A stretch of DNA of 12,799 bases from an uncultured Eubacteriales bacterium (GTDB lineage: Bacteria; Bacillota; Clostridia; Oscillospirales; Butyricicoccaceae), in the NCBI GenBank assembly GCA_934630445.1, contig CAKTWY010000065.1, forward strand, positions 1-12,799, given 5' to 3'. Each line of letters opens with the position of its first letter. The first letter of the stretch is position 1. A program made the position numbers and the translations under genes. Positions 6,352-12,799 of the stretch are shown piece by piece. The notes below the pieces were generated by a model, which saw only the letters and a list, made by a program, of their open reading frames with translations, made no database searches and was not told the DNA's origin.

Positions 6352-7404
6352 ACGGCAAGCAAATACGCAAAGTTCGGCGCGCTTACGACGAAAGTGCGCT
6401 TTTTATACGGCAGGCGCCTGCGCGGGGAGGATTACGCGCGCATGGTCAGCATGCATACGGTGGGCGAGGTTGTCTCCTACCTGAAGCGGCAGACAGCCTG
6501 GGGCAAATGGCTTCCGGGCCTTGACGAAACGAACGCGCGCCGCAGCCTGATCGAGGACAGCCTGCAATACGGCATTATCAATGAATATTTGAAGCTTCTG
6601 CGCTTTGTTCCCGGCTGTGAGCAGGGCTTTGTCGATTTTTATGTGTACCTGGCGGAGACGCGGGCGATCCTCAAATATCTTACTCATTTAAATATGGAGT
6701 CGCTTGAGGAGTTTAACCCCGCTTTCCCGGATCTGTTCCGCAGAAAAAGCAGGATTGATTTTCAAAAATTGAGCTTGGGCAAAACGTATGAAGACCTTGT
6801 GCGCGCGGTGGAAGGAACGGCCTATCATACGATACTGGTCAATTTCACGCCAAAGGCCGGGGAAGAACTGGATTATGTCATGCTGGACACGCTTCTGCGC
6901 ACCAATTATTACCGGCATTTGTATGAAAGCATCGCCCGCTCGACTGATCCTGTGGCGAAAAAGCTGATGCAGCAGCACACGGGCGAGGTGATCGACCTGG
7001 CGAATGTCACGCGTGTGATCCGCTTCCGCACGATGGGCTTTCATGAGTCGATCGACGTTTTCAAATACCTTCTCCCGTTTGAACATCAGCTTTCCAAAAA
7101 GTTTTACAAAAAGCTGTTTGAAGCGCCCACGGAGCAGGCGAACCTGGAGCTTTTGCGTGCCAGCCCGTACAAAAAGGCGTTTGAGGGCGCGTCCATGCGC
7201 TATGTGGAGGAGAATTGCCAGCGCTATCTCTTTGAGAGCGACAAGCGCATGTTCTCCAGCTGCGGTCCGTCGGTATATGCCGCCGTCTCGTATTTGAACC
7301 TGAAGGAGATCGAAGTATCCAATCTTGTGCACATCGTCGAGTGCGTGCGCTATGGCATGGCGCCGCAGGAGATCAGGAGTTTCCTCATCGGTGCCGGCGC
7401 ATAG
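6352..7404 (+). CDS. ntpC: V/A-type ATPase subunit C (central stalk socket, NtpC)
   Basis: Subunit C is the funnel-shaped cap that joins the rotating central stalk to the membrane ring of K subunits. From ACG at 6352 the product is about 350 residues, the usual family length. It starts (M)ASKYAKFGALTTKVRFLYGRRL, matching the family pattern of an early Tyr and the R-x-L/F-x-G-R-x-L segment. The rest is helical with no membrane segment. Family-like patches are SFLIGAGA at the C-terminus, HLNMESLEEF and LRTNYYRHLY. The nearest standard in-frame start is GTG at 6289. It overlaps subunit G/H by 37 nt and adds 21 residues (MDRRTVPRDHRLSPDPEEGID) unlike this family. A CTG overlapping the upstream TGA (6322) is a second, weaker alternative. 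The ACG may be a real rare start or a T-to-C change or error. The gene ends inside a hairpin region. Confidence 0.9.
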   Translation, partial: TASKYAKFGALTTKVRFLYGRRLRGEDYARMVSMHTVGEVVSYLKRQTAWGKWLPGLDETNARRSLIEDSLQYGIINEYLKLLRFVPGCEQGFVDFYVYLAETRAILKYLTHLNMESLEEFNPAFPDLFRRKSRIDFQKLSLGKTYEDLVRAVEGTAYHTILVNFTPKAGEELDYVMLDTLLRTNYYRHLYESIARSTDPVAKKLMQQHTGEVIDLANVTRVIRFRTMGFHESIDVFKYLLPFEHQLSKKFYKKLFEAPTEQANLELLRASPYKKAFEGASMRYVEENCQRYLFESDKRMFSSCGPSVYAAVSYLNLKEIEVSNLVHIVECVRYGMAPQEIRSFLIGAGA

Positions 7405-7446
7405 GCGCGCCGGCTCCGCTTTGCCGTGCGGCGGGCCTATGCGCCG
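7393..7446 (+). other. Two competing hairpins at the ntpC-ntpI junction
   Basis: Structure 1: GCCGGCGC (7393-7400) pairs with GCGCCGGC (7407-7414) around a 6-nt loop that holds the ntpC stop codon. Structure 2: CGGCGCATAGGC (7395-7406) pairs perfectly over 12 bp with GCCTATGCGCCG (7435-7446). After one G-G mismatch five more pairs follow (CGCCG 7408-7412 with CGGCG 7429-7433). The two share the same left arm, so they exclude each other. No T run follows, so this is not a standard terminator. It lies 33 bp before the ntpI start. Confidence 0.7.
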
Positions 7447-7478
7447 CGGGCAATATCATTTCATTGGGAGGTGAGTAC

Positions 7479-9416
7479 ATGGCTGTTGTCGGAATGAAGC
7501 TTTTGAGCGTGGTCGGCCCGCTCGAACGCTTCGACGAAGTGACGAGAGGGGCGCTGATTGGAAACGGCTTCCACCCGGAAGACGTCTCCATTATCGCTAA
7601 AAAGGTCAAAGAGCTCAGACGCTTCGCCTTTGACAACCCATACGCGGCGCTTTTGACGCAGGCGGGCGCGATACTCGATTTGTTGGAGATCACACCGGAA
7701 TATACTCCGTTTGACGCCCGAAAAGATCCGGATAAACGGGAGAGCGCGGAATATCTCGATTCGCTCGAGCAGGGGATCCGCGAGCGGATCGACCGGCGCG
7801 ACGAACTCAGAGACAAAATACATGAAGACGAGAACATCGCCGTTCAGCTGGCCCATTACGGCGATGTCTCTGTACGTCTGGAGGATCTGTTCCATTTCTC
7901 CTACGCACAATTTCGTTTCGGCTGTATGCCGAAGGATACGTACCGCCATTTCGCCGCGCATCTGGAGGATGACGACAGCTTCTACTTTTTCCCGAGCGTG
8001 AGCGAGGGTGAGAACGTCTACGGCATGTATATGGCGCCGAGAAATGTCATCGAGAAAGTCGACGCGCTCTTTGCCTCTCTGCATTTTGAGCGCATCCGCA
8101 TCACGGACGACGGCATTGCCGGAACGCCCACCGAGGCCGAGGCGCTTGTCAAGGAGCGGATCCGCGCCGAGACGCAGGAGAGCGAGCGGGCGGCGAAAGA
8201 ACTTTCCGAGATTGCCGCGCGCGAGCGGGAAAGGCTGCTCGCACTATACTGCGACCTGAAATATCTGAACGATTCGTTTGAGATCCGCCGCTATGCGGCG
8301 CATACCGACAACAGTTTTTATATCATCGGCTGGGTGCCGGAGGCGGAAGCAGATACGATTATGAAGCGCCTGGACGAAATGGCGCGCGTCACTTATACGA
8401 TAGACGATCCCGAGGGGCTGGTGGACTTCTCCCCGCCCATCAAGCTGAAAAACAAAAAGCTGTTCGCACCGTTTGAGACGCTTCTCGGCATGTACGGGCT
8501 GCCGAGCTATAACGAGATCGACCCCACGCCGCTTATCGCTGTAGTGTTCACGCTGCTGTTCGGCATCATGTTCGGCGACATCGGCCAGGGCATCGTGCTT
8601 CTGATCGCCGGTATTTTGATGTGGAAGCTCAAAAAAATACCGCTGGGCAAAGTTATCTGCTACGCGGGCGTCTCCGCCACGGCGTTCGGCTTCGTCTACG
8701 GCAGCGTCTTCGGTAACGAGCATCTCCTGCCGGGCTTCAAGACGATGGAAAACGGAAACACCATCAATACCATTCTGCTTACGGGCGTGGGCCTGGGCGT
8801 GGTGCTTATTTTTGTCGCCATGGCGTATAACATCGCAAACGGCGTGCGGCAAAAGGATCCGGGCAAGGTCTTTTTCTCACAAAACGGCATCGCCGGCGCG
8901 GTTTTGTATGCGGTGCTCCTGGCGCTGGTGCTGTCGATGTTCGTCAGCGGCCTGGATTTCATCAATATGAAGGTCCTCGTGTGGATCGTGGTTGTGACGT
9001 CTGTCATCATTCTGCTGAAAGAGCCGCTGTCGCATCTGGCCCAGCGGCGGGCGGACTGGCTGCCAAAGAACAAGGCGGAATTTCTGATCGAGAGCCTGAT
9101 TGAGCTGTTTGATGTTTTCCTCTCCTATCTCTCCAACACCATTTCCTTTGTGCGTATCGGCATCTTTGCGCTGAACCACGCGGGGATGATGATGGTCGTA
9201 TATCTCCTGGCGCGCACGGCGGGCGGGTCGGACAACATTCTGGTCGTCATCCTCGGCAATGCGTTCGTGATGGTGCTTGAGGGCCTCATTGTCGGCATCC
9301 AGGTCATGCGTCTTGAGTTTTTTGAGCTGTTTTCGCGCTTTTATTCCGGGTCCGGTACACCGTATCAGCCCTTTGAGATCCATTATTCAAAAGATACAAC
9401 TGGAGGTAAAAAATAA
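7479..9416 (+). CDS. ntpI: V/A-type ATPase subunit I (membrane stator, a-subunit)
   Basis: Subunit I forms the stationary half of the ion channel and anchors the peripheral stalks. The 645-residue protein has a soluble N-terminal half (about 1-345) with two long coiled-coil stretches (about 85-125 and 217-260). The C-terminal half carries about eight hydrophobic helices, roughly at 351-366, 370-384, 391-411, 430-452, 470-490, 498-514, 556-578 and 586-608. The essential arginine of the family lies in SYLSNTISFVRIGIFALNHAGM (Arg559), and VLEGLIVGIQVMRLEFFELFSRFY (599-622) is the conserved final helix. The ATG at 7479 has GGGAGGTGA just upstream. An upstream in-frame extension to 7341 overlaps ntpC and is not part of the gene. 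The stop codon shares one base with the ntpK start (TAATG), indicating coupled translation. Confidence 0.96.
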   Translation: MAVVGMKLLSVVGPLERFDEVTRGALIGNGFHPEDVSIIAKKVKELRRFAFDNPYAALLTQAGAILDLLEITPEYTPFDARKDPDKRESAEYLDSLEQGIRERIDRRDELRDKIHEDENIAVQLAHYGDVSVRLEDLFHFSYAQFRFGCMPKDTYRHFAAHLEDDDSFYFFPSVSEGENVYGMYMAPRNVIEKVDALFASLHFERIRITDDGIAGTPTEAEALVKERIRAETQESERAAKELSEIAARERERLLALYCDLKYLNDSFEIRRYAAHTDNSFYIIGWVPEAEADTIMKRLDEMARVTYTIDDPEGLVDFSPPIKLKNKKLFAPFETLLGMYGLPSYNEIDPTPLIAVVFTLLFGIMFGDIGQGIVLLIAGILMWKLKKIPLGKVICYAGVSATAFGFVYGSVFGNEHLLPGFKTMENGNTINTILLTGVGLGVVLIFVAMAYNIANGVRQKDPGKVFFSQNGIAGAVLYAVLLALVLSMFVSGLDFINMKVLVWIVVVTSVIILLKEPLSHLAQRRADWLPKNKAEFLIESLIELFDVFLSYLSNTISFVRIGIFALNHAGMMMVVYLLARTAGGSDNILVVILGNAFVMVLEGLIVGIQVMRLEFFELFSRFYSGSGTPYQPFEIHYSKDTTGGKK

Positions 9417-9844
9417 TGCAGTACATGATTCTTCTTCCGCTGGTGTGCGCCATCGCGCTCCCGATCATTGCGAAGTTTAAAAAGGTTTCCACCAAGGCGG
9501 GCGCAAAGCGACTGCTCGCAACCAATATCGTGACATTTTTTGTCTGTGTGGCGGTCACCGTCGTGATCGCGTCCGCCGGAAGCTCCGCCATGGCGGCGGA
9601 TACCGCGGCGGTGTCAGGGATGACGGGCATTGCGGCGGGCCTCGGCTTTATCGGCGCGGCGCTTGTCACGATGGGTTCCTGCATCGGCGCGGGCATCGCG
9701 GTCTCCGCGGCGGCGACGGCGGCGCTCGGCGCAATTTCGGAGGACGGCAGCCTCTTCGGCAAGGCGCTGATCTTCGTCGTTCTGGGCGAGTCGATCGCGC
9801 TGTACGGCCTGCTGATCTCCATTCAGATCCTGAACAAGATCTGA
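9416..9844 (+). CDS. ntpK: V/A-type ATPase subunit K (membrane rotor ring, c-subunit)
   Basis: Subunit K forms the ion-carrying ring. The 142-residue protein has two parts. Residues 67-142 make a standard c-type hairpin: a glycine-rich first helix (GLGFIGAALVTMGSCIGAGIAV) followed by a polar loop (AISEDGS). The second helix, LIFVVLGESIALYGLL, holds the ion-binding Glu125 with Ser126 and Tyr130. Residues 1-60 form two further hydrophobic segments (2-19 and 37-56) joined by a basic loop (KFKKVSTKAGAKR). The second has a signal-peptide shape ending in AMA-AD at 58-62. Only one carboxylate serves the whole chain. The Gln seen in known Na+ rings appears replaced by Ala92, so ion type (H+ or Na+) is open. 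GGAGG 9 nt before the ATG, plus the TAATG overlap, suggest high translation, as a multi-copy ring needs. Confidence 0.95.
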   Translation: MQYMILLPLVCAIALPIIAKFKKVSTKAGAKRLLATNIVTFFVCVAVTVVIASAGSSAMAADTAAVSGMTGIAAGLGFIGAALVTMGSCIGAGIAVSAAATAALGAISEDGSLFGKALIFVVLGESIALYGLLISIQILNKI

Positions 9845-9856
9845 CGGGGCGCCGTG

Positions 9857-10165
9857 ATGCGGTACTATCTGATTTCCGATAACACCGATACGCAGACGGG
9901 CATGCGCCTGTGCGGCATCGACGGGGTCGTCGTTCACGAGCGCGCGGAGGTGCTCGAGGCGATCGAGCGCGCGAAGCAGACGCGCGACATCGCCGTCCTG
10001 CTGATTACAGAAAAACTCGCTGCGCTGTGCCCGGAGGAGCTTTACGATCTGAAGCTCAACTGCTCGCGCCCGCTTGTCGTCGAGATCCCGGACCGGCATG
10101 GAACGACGCGCCCGCCGGATTCCATCACAAAATATGTCAGAGAGGCCATCGGCATCAAGATCTGA
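9857..10165 (+). CDS. ntpG: V/A-type ATPase subunit F (central stalk, NtpG)
   Basis: Subunit F is a small Rossmann-like protein on the central shaft that binds subunit D and influences regulation. The 102-residue product has the family pattern: MRYYLISDNTDTQTGMRLCGIDG at the start, the middle strand DIAVLLITEKLAAL, then RPLVVEIPD. The ATG at 9857 directly follows an in-frame GTG (9854); ATG is preferred. The ribosome binding site is weak (GGGGC at 9846-9850), and the gap after ntpK is only 12 bp, so coupling to ntpK is likely. In E. hirae naming this is NtpG; many annotations call it AtpF or subunit F. Confidence 0.92.
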   Translation: MRYYLISDNTDTQTGMRLCGIDGVVVHERAEVLEAIERAKQTRDIAVLLITEKLAALCPEELYDLKLNCSRPLVVEIPDRHGTTRPPDSITKYVREAIGIKI

Positions 10166-10195
10166 CGATCTCTACAGCAGAAAAGAGGCTTTTTC

Positions 10196-10789
10196 ATGAG
10201 CGATAAGCTGACAAAATTTACAAAGGCGATTCTGGAAGACGCGGAGAGCGTCAGCCGCGGGATCCTCGACGGCATTGCGCGCGAGCGCACCGCCGCGCTG
10301 AAAGAGGTCGAGGAGCAGACGCTGGCCGAGACGTTCACCTATGTCAAAGGCGAGGTCGCGCGCATCCGCGCAAGGGAAGGAAAGCGCCTTTCCAAGGCGG
10401 TGCTCGACGCCAAGCGCAGCTACTTCATCCGCCGCAACGAGATCACCGACGAGGTGTTCGACGCCCTCAAGGCCCGGATAGAGGCTTTTACCCAAACGCA
10501 TGATTACGATAAAAAGCTCATCAGCTTCGCGCGCAGCGTCTCCGCGCAGGTCGGCGTTGGCAACCTTGTGGTGTACTTAAGAGCGGCGGATATGGGCATG
10601 CAGAATATCCTCGCGCCCGTGTTCGGGCTGGGGGAGACGCAGTTCCGCGAGGGTGATTTTGAATACGGCGGCCTTGTGGCCGAGTGCCCGGAAAAGCACA
10701 TGCGTATCGACTATACCTTCGACGCGGCGATCGAGGATAAATATCACCATTTCAACGAGCTGTTTGCACTGGGAACACTTGAGGAGTAA
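10196..10789 (+). CDS. ntpE: V/A-type ATPase subunit E (peripheral stalk)
   Basis: Subunit E pairs with the small G/H subunit to make the peripheral stalk that links head and membrane subunit I. The 197-residue protein has a charged N-terminal helix (about 1-90), including SVSRGILDGIARERTAALKEVEEQT and KSYFIRRNEI-like text, and a globular C-terminal domain. That domain has the family patterns GVGNLVVYLRAADM, EYGGLVAECPEKHMRIDYTFD and a closing helix. The ATG at 10196 follows AGAGG at about 8 nt. The gene is 30 bp after ntpG and 107 bp before ntpA, the widest gap in the operon, which holds a terminator-like stem. Confidence 0.93.
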   Translation: MSDKLTKFTKAILEDAESVSRGILDGIARERTAALKEVEEQTLAETFTYVKGEVARIRAREGKRLSKAVLDAKRSYFIRRNEITDEVFDALKARIEAFTQTHDYDKKLISFARSVSAQVGVGNLVVYLRAADMGMQNILAPVFGLGETQFREGDFEYGGLVAECPEKHMRIDYTFDAAIEDKYHHFNELFALGTLEE

Positions 10790-10796
10790 GCACCCA

Positions 10797-10836
10797 CGGC
10801 GCCGGCTTTGCGCGCAGCCTTCGCGGTGCCGCGTTT
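10797..10836 (+). terminator. Terminator-like stem between ntpE and ntpA (possible attenuator)
   Basis: CGGCGCCG (10797-10804) pairs with CGGTGCCG (10824-10831) with one G-U pair. A short inner helix GGCT/AGCC (10804-10807 with 10816-10819) can stack inside. GCGTTTTCC follows, giving only four Ts. This looks like a weak intrinsic terminator or a processing and stability element inside the ATPase mRNA. Since ntpA must be transcribed, full termination is not expected. Confidence 0.4.
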
Positions 10837-10881
10837 TCCGCCCGGCTCACGGCGGAGGTATATACAGGAGTGTGTGAGCGG

Positions 10882-10896
10882 AAAGGATCTTCCTTT
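10882..10896 (+). promoter_or_regulatory. Small hairpin that pairs the ntpA ribosome binding site
   Basis: AAAGGA (10882-10887) is the ribosome binding site of ntpA and pairs perfectly with TCCTTT (10891-10896) around a TCT loop. The right arm touches the ATG at 10897. The 6-bp stem has only two G-C pairs, so it is weak alone, but it could slow initiation. Confidence 0.5.
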
Positions 10897-12663
10897 ATGA
10901 AACCTTCTTTTTATATCCATGGGATCAATGGGCCGGTCGTCCAGGTAAAAGGCGAGCGCACGCTCGCCATGATGGACATGGTGTATGTCGGCGAGATGCG
11001 GCTCATCGGCGAAGTGGTCAATTTGAAAAATGACTGCAGTGTTGTGCAGGTTTATGAAGATACGGTGGGGCTCACGCCTGGGGAGGGCGTATACGCAACC
11101 GGCAGCCCCATGGCGCTGACGCTTGGCCCCGGCCTTCTCGGCGGCATTTTCGACGGCATCGGCCGTCCGCTGAAAAAGATGGAGGCTGAGAGCGGCGCAT
11201 TTATCGCCCGCGGCCTGAACCTCGACAGCCTTGACGCCGAGCGGGAGTGGGAAGTGCGCGTCACCGCGCGCGAGGGCGACGAGGCGCACGGGGGCGACGT
11301 CATCGCCGAGATACAGGAGACAGCGCAGATCATGCACAAGGTACTCGTGCCGCCGGAAATTGCCGGACAGCTCGTCTCCGTCAAGCCTTCAGGCAAGTAT
11401 CGGGTGAACGACGTTATCGCCGTTTTGAAAACGCCAAAAGGCAAAGAGGTCGAGCTGACGCTCTGCCATCGCTGGCCGATCCGCAGGCCGCGTCCGGTCA
11501 AAGCGCGCCTGCCCATTGAGCGGCCGCTTATCACCGGGCAGCGGATCATCGATACGCTTTTCCCCATTGCCAAGGGCGGCTGTGCGGCCGTGCCGGGGCC
11601 GTTCGGCGCGGGCAAAACCATCACCCAGCATCAGCTTGCAAAGTGGTCGGATGCGGATATTATCGTCTACATCGGCTGCGGCGAGCGCGGCAATGAGATG
11701 ACCGAGGTGCTGGAGGAGTTTTCACATCTGCAGGACCCGAAGTCGGGCAGGCCTCTTCTCGACCGTACCGTGCTGATCGCAAACACCTCCAACATGCCGG
11801 TCGCGGCGCGCGAAGCGTCGATCTATACCGGTATCACCATGGCGGAATATTTCCGCGATATGGGCTATCATGTGGCCATCATGGCTGACAGTACCTCGCG
11901 CTGGGCCGAAGCGCTGCGCGAGATTTCCGGCCGCCTGGAGGAGATGCCGGCGGAGGAAGGCTTCCCGGCGTATCTGCCCTCGCGTCTGGCGGAGTTTTAC
12001 GAGCGCGCCGGATATATGAAGACGCTCAGCGGCGAAGAGGGCTCCGTGACCATCATCGGTGCGGTCTCGCCCCAGGGCGGCGACTTTTCCGAGCCTGTCA
12101 CGCAGAACACCAAGCGCTTTATCCGTACGTTCTGGGCACTTGACCGCTCGCTGGCCTACGCGCGCCATTTTCCGGCCATCAACTGGATGCTGTCGTACTC
12201 CGAGTATTTCGACGAGCTTGCGCCCTGGTATCAGGAGCATTTCGGGCCGGAGTTCGCCAAGTGCCGCACGCGGCTCTCCGCACTTCTGCAGGAGGAGTCG
12301 AAGCTGCTCGAAATCGTCAAGCTCATCGGCGCAGACGTCCTGCCGGACGACCAGAAGCTCGTGGTCGAATGTGCGAAGGTCGTGCGTCTGGGCTTCCTGC
12401 AGCAGAACGCCTATCACCAGGCGGACACGTATGTGCCGGTCAAAAAGCAGCTGCTTATGATGCGCCTTATGCTCCATCTTTACGACCGGGGGAAAGAGGT
12501 CGTGTCCAGGAACATCCCCGTGTCGCAGATCGCCCAGACCGGCATTTTTGAAAAACTCATCAATATCAAATACGATGTGCCCAACGACCGCTATGACCTG
12601 CTCGAAGGGTACTTCAAGCAGATCGACGACGCGGTCGACGGCGTCATCGAGAGCTATCGCTGA
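10897..12663 (+). CDS. ntpA: V/A-type ATPase catalytic subunit A
   Basis: Subunit A hydrolyses or makes ATP in the A3B3 head. The 588-residue protein has the usual family length. It has an N-terminal beta-barrel (IHGINGPVVQV) and the A-specific insertion with KPSGKYRVNDVI (163-174). The Walker A loop is GPFGAGKT (234-241, Lys240), and GCGERGNEMTE (260-270) holds the catalytic Glu. The Walker B region is VAIMADSTSRWAEALRE (326-342), followed by GAVSPQGGDFSEPVTQ (388-403). All catalytic residues appear intact. The start ATG at 10897 is preceded by AAAGGA at 9 nt; a GTG nine codons earlier (10870) has no usable spacing. It follows the terminator-like stem and is followed 14 bp later by the B subunit, as usual. 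Whether the enzyme pumps or synthesises ATP cannot be told. Confidence 0.98.
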   Translation: MKPSFYIHGINGPVVQVKGERTLAMMDMVYVGEMRLIGEVVNLKNDCSVVQVYEDTVGLTPGEGVYATGSPMALTLGPGLLGGIFDGIGRPLKKMEAESGAFIARGLNLDSLDAEREWEVRVTAREGDEAHGGDVIAEIQETAQIMHKVLVPPEIAGQLVSVKPSGKYRVNDVIAVLKTPKGKEVELTLCHRWPIRRPRPVKARLPIERPLITGQRIIDTLFPIAKGGCAAVPGPFGAGKTITQHQLAKWSDADIIVYIGCGERGNEMTEVLEEFSHLQDPKSGRPLLDRTVLIANTSNMPVAAREASIYTGITMAEYFRDMGYHVAIMADSTSRWAEALREISGRLEEMPAEEGFPAYLPSRLAEFYERAGYMKTLSGEEGSVTIIGAVSPQGGDFSEPVTQNTKRFIRTFWALDRSLAYARHFPAINWMLSYSEYFDELAPWYQEHFGPEFAKCRTRLSALLQEESKLLEIVKLIGADVLPDDQKLVVECAKVVRLGFLQQNAYHQADTYVPVKKQLLMMRLMLHLYDRGKEVVSRNIPVSQIAQTGIFEKLINIKYDVPNDRYDLLEGYFKQIDDAVDGVIESYR

Positions 12664-12677
12664 AAGGGGGATGCACT

Positions 12678-12799
12678 GTGAAAGTTGAATATCTGGGTCT
12701 TTCTGACATCACCGGCCCTCTGATCGCGCTTGAGGGCGTTTCGGGCGTCTCCTTTGACGAACTGTGTGAGATCACCCTTGAAAACGGGCAGATGCGCAC
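12678..12799 (+). CDS. ntpB: V/A-type ATPase subunit B, N-terminal fragment (runs off the right edge)
   Basis: Only about 40 residues are in the window: (M)KVEYLGLSDITGPLIALEG, then VSGVSFDELCEITLENGQMR. This matches the N-terminal barrel of subunit B, whose family pattern is a conserved ISGPLLVVEGV-like segment followed by E-x-V-E-I and an NG-x-x-R turn. Subunit B is the regulatory, non-catalytic partner of A in the head. The GTG start at 12678 follows AAAGGGGG at 7 nt. The ATG at 12671 is out of frame and closes quickly. The gap after ntpA is 14 bp. Subunit D would be expected next, outside the window. Confidence 0.9.
   Translation, partial: MKVEYLGLSDITGPLIALEGVSGVSFDELCEITLENGQMR

Noticed and set aside
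7341..7478. N-terminal extension of subunit I
   Set aside because: It overlaps ntpC and the hairpin region. The ATG at 7479 has a strong ribosome site and gives the normal family start.
1..12799. Mobile element, CRISPR array, tRNA or rRNA
   Set aside because: I saw no regular direct repeats, no transposase or integrase motifs, and no tRNA-like or rRNA-like stretch on either strand.

Overview
The window is a 12.8 kb piece of chromosome, probably from a Gram-positive anaerobe of the class Clostridia with fairly high GC. The evidence is: AGGAGG-type ribosome binding sites with sigma-A-like promoters, an MEP-pathway isoprenoid gene, a Ntp-type (V/A-type) rotary ATPase operon, a UroD-type corrinoid methyltransferase, and DUF362/ferredoxin and DUF5662 proteins. 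These families commonly occur together in gut and fermentative Clostridia. I cannot name a genus. No rRNA, tRNA, CRISPR array, insertion sequence or phage gene is visible.

Left part (1-2810): the 5' half of a CorA-like metal transporter runs off the left edge on the minus strand. Next, also on the minus strand, is a single UroD-family methyltransferase-like gene with a perfect CTGTATACAG palindrome upstream. A plus-strand DUF5662 gene with its own promoter follows. It ends in a very strong perfect stem-loop that also serves as terminator for the converging minus-strand operon.

Middle part (2813-5817): a minus-strand operon reads PHP-family (HisK-like) phosphoesterase, DUF362 protein with two 4Fe-4S clusters, then ispE. 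It is driven by a near-consensus promoter (TTGAAA, 17 bp, TATAAT) inside an AT-rich divergent spacer.

Right part (5940 to the end): the divergent plus-strand operon encodes a V/A-type ATPase in the order peripheral stalk G/H-like, C, I, K, F, E, A, B, with B cut by the window edge. The I and K subunits form the membrane ion path, A and B the catalytic head, E and the G/H-like protein the peripheral stalk, and C and F the central rotor connection.

Nothing here is a clearly new system. The points most worth a second look lie inside the ATPase operon. Subunit C appears to start at an ACG codon placed exactly where an ATG would be expected after a perfect Shine-Dalgarno sequence. The K subunit has an N-terminal extension that looks like a cleavable signal peptide. 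The C-I gap holds two mutually exclusive hairpins, the E-A gap holds a terminator-like stem, and the ribosome binding site of the A gene sits inside a small hairpin touching the start codon.
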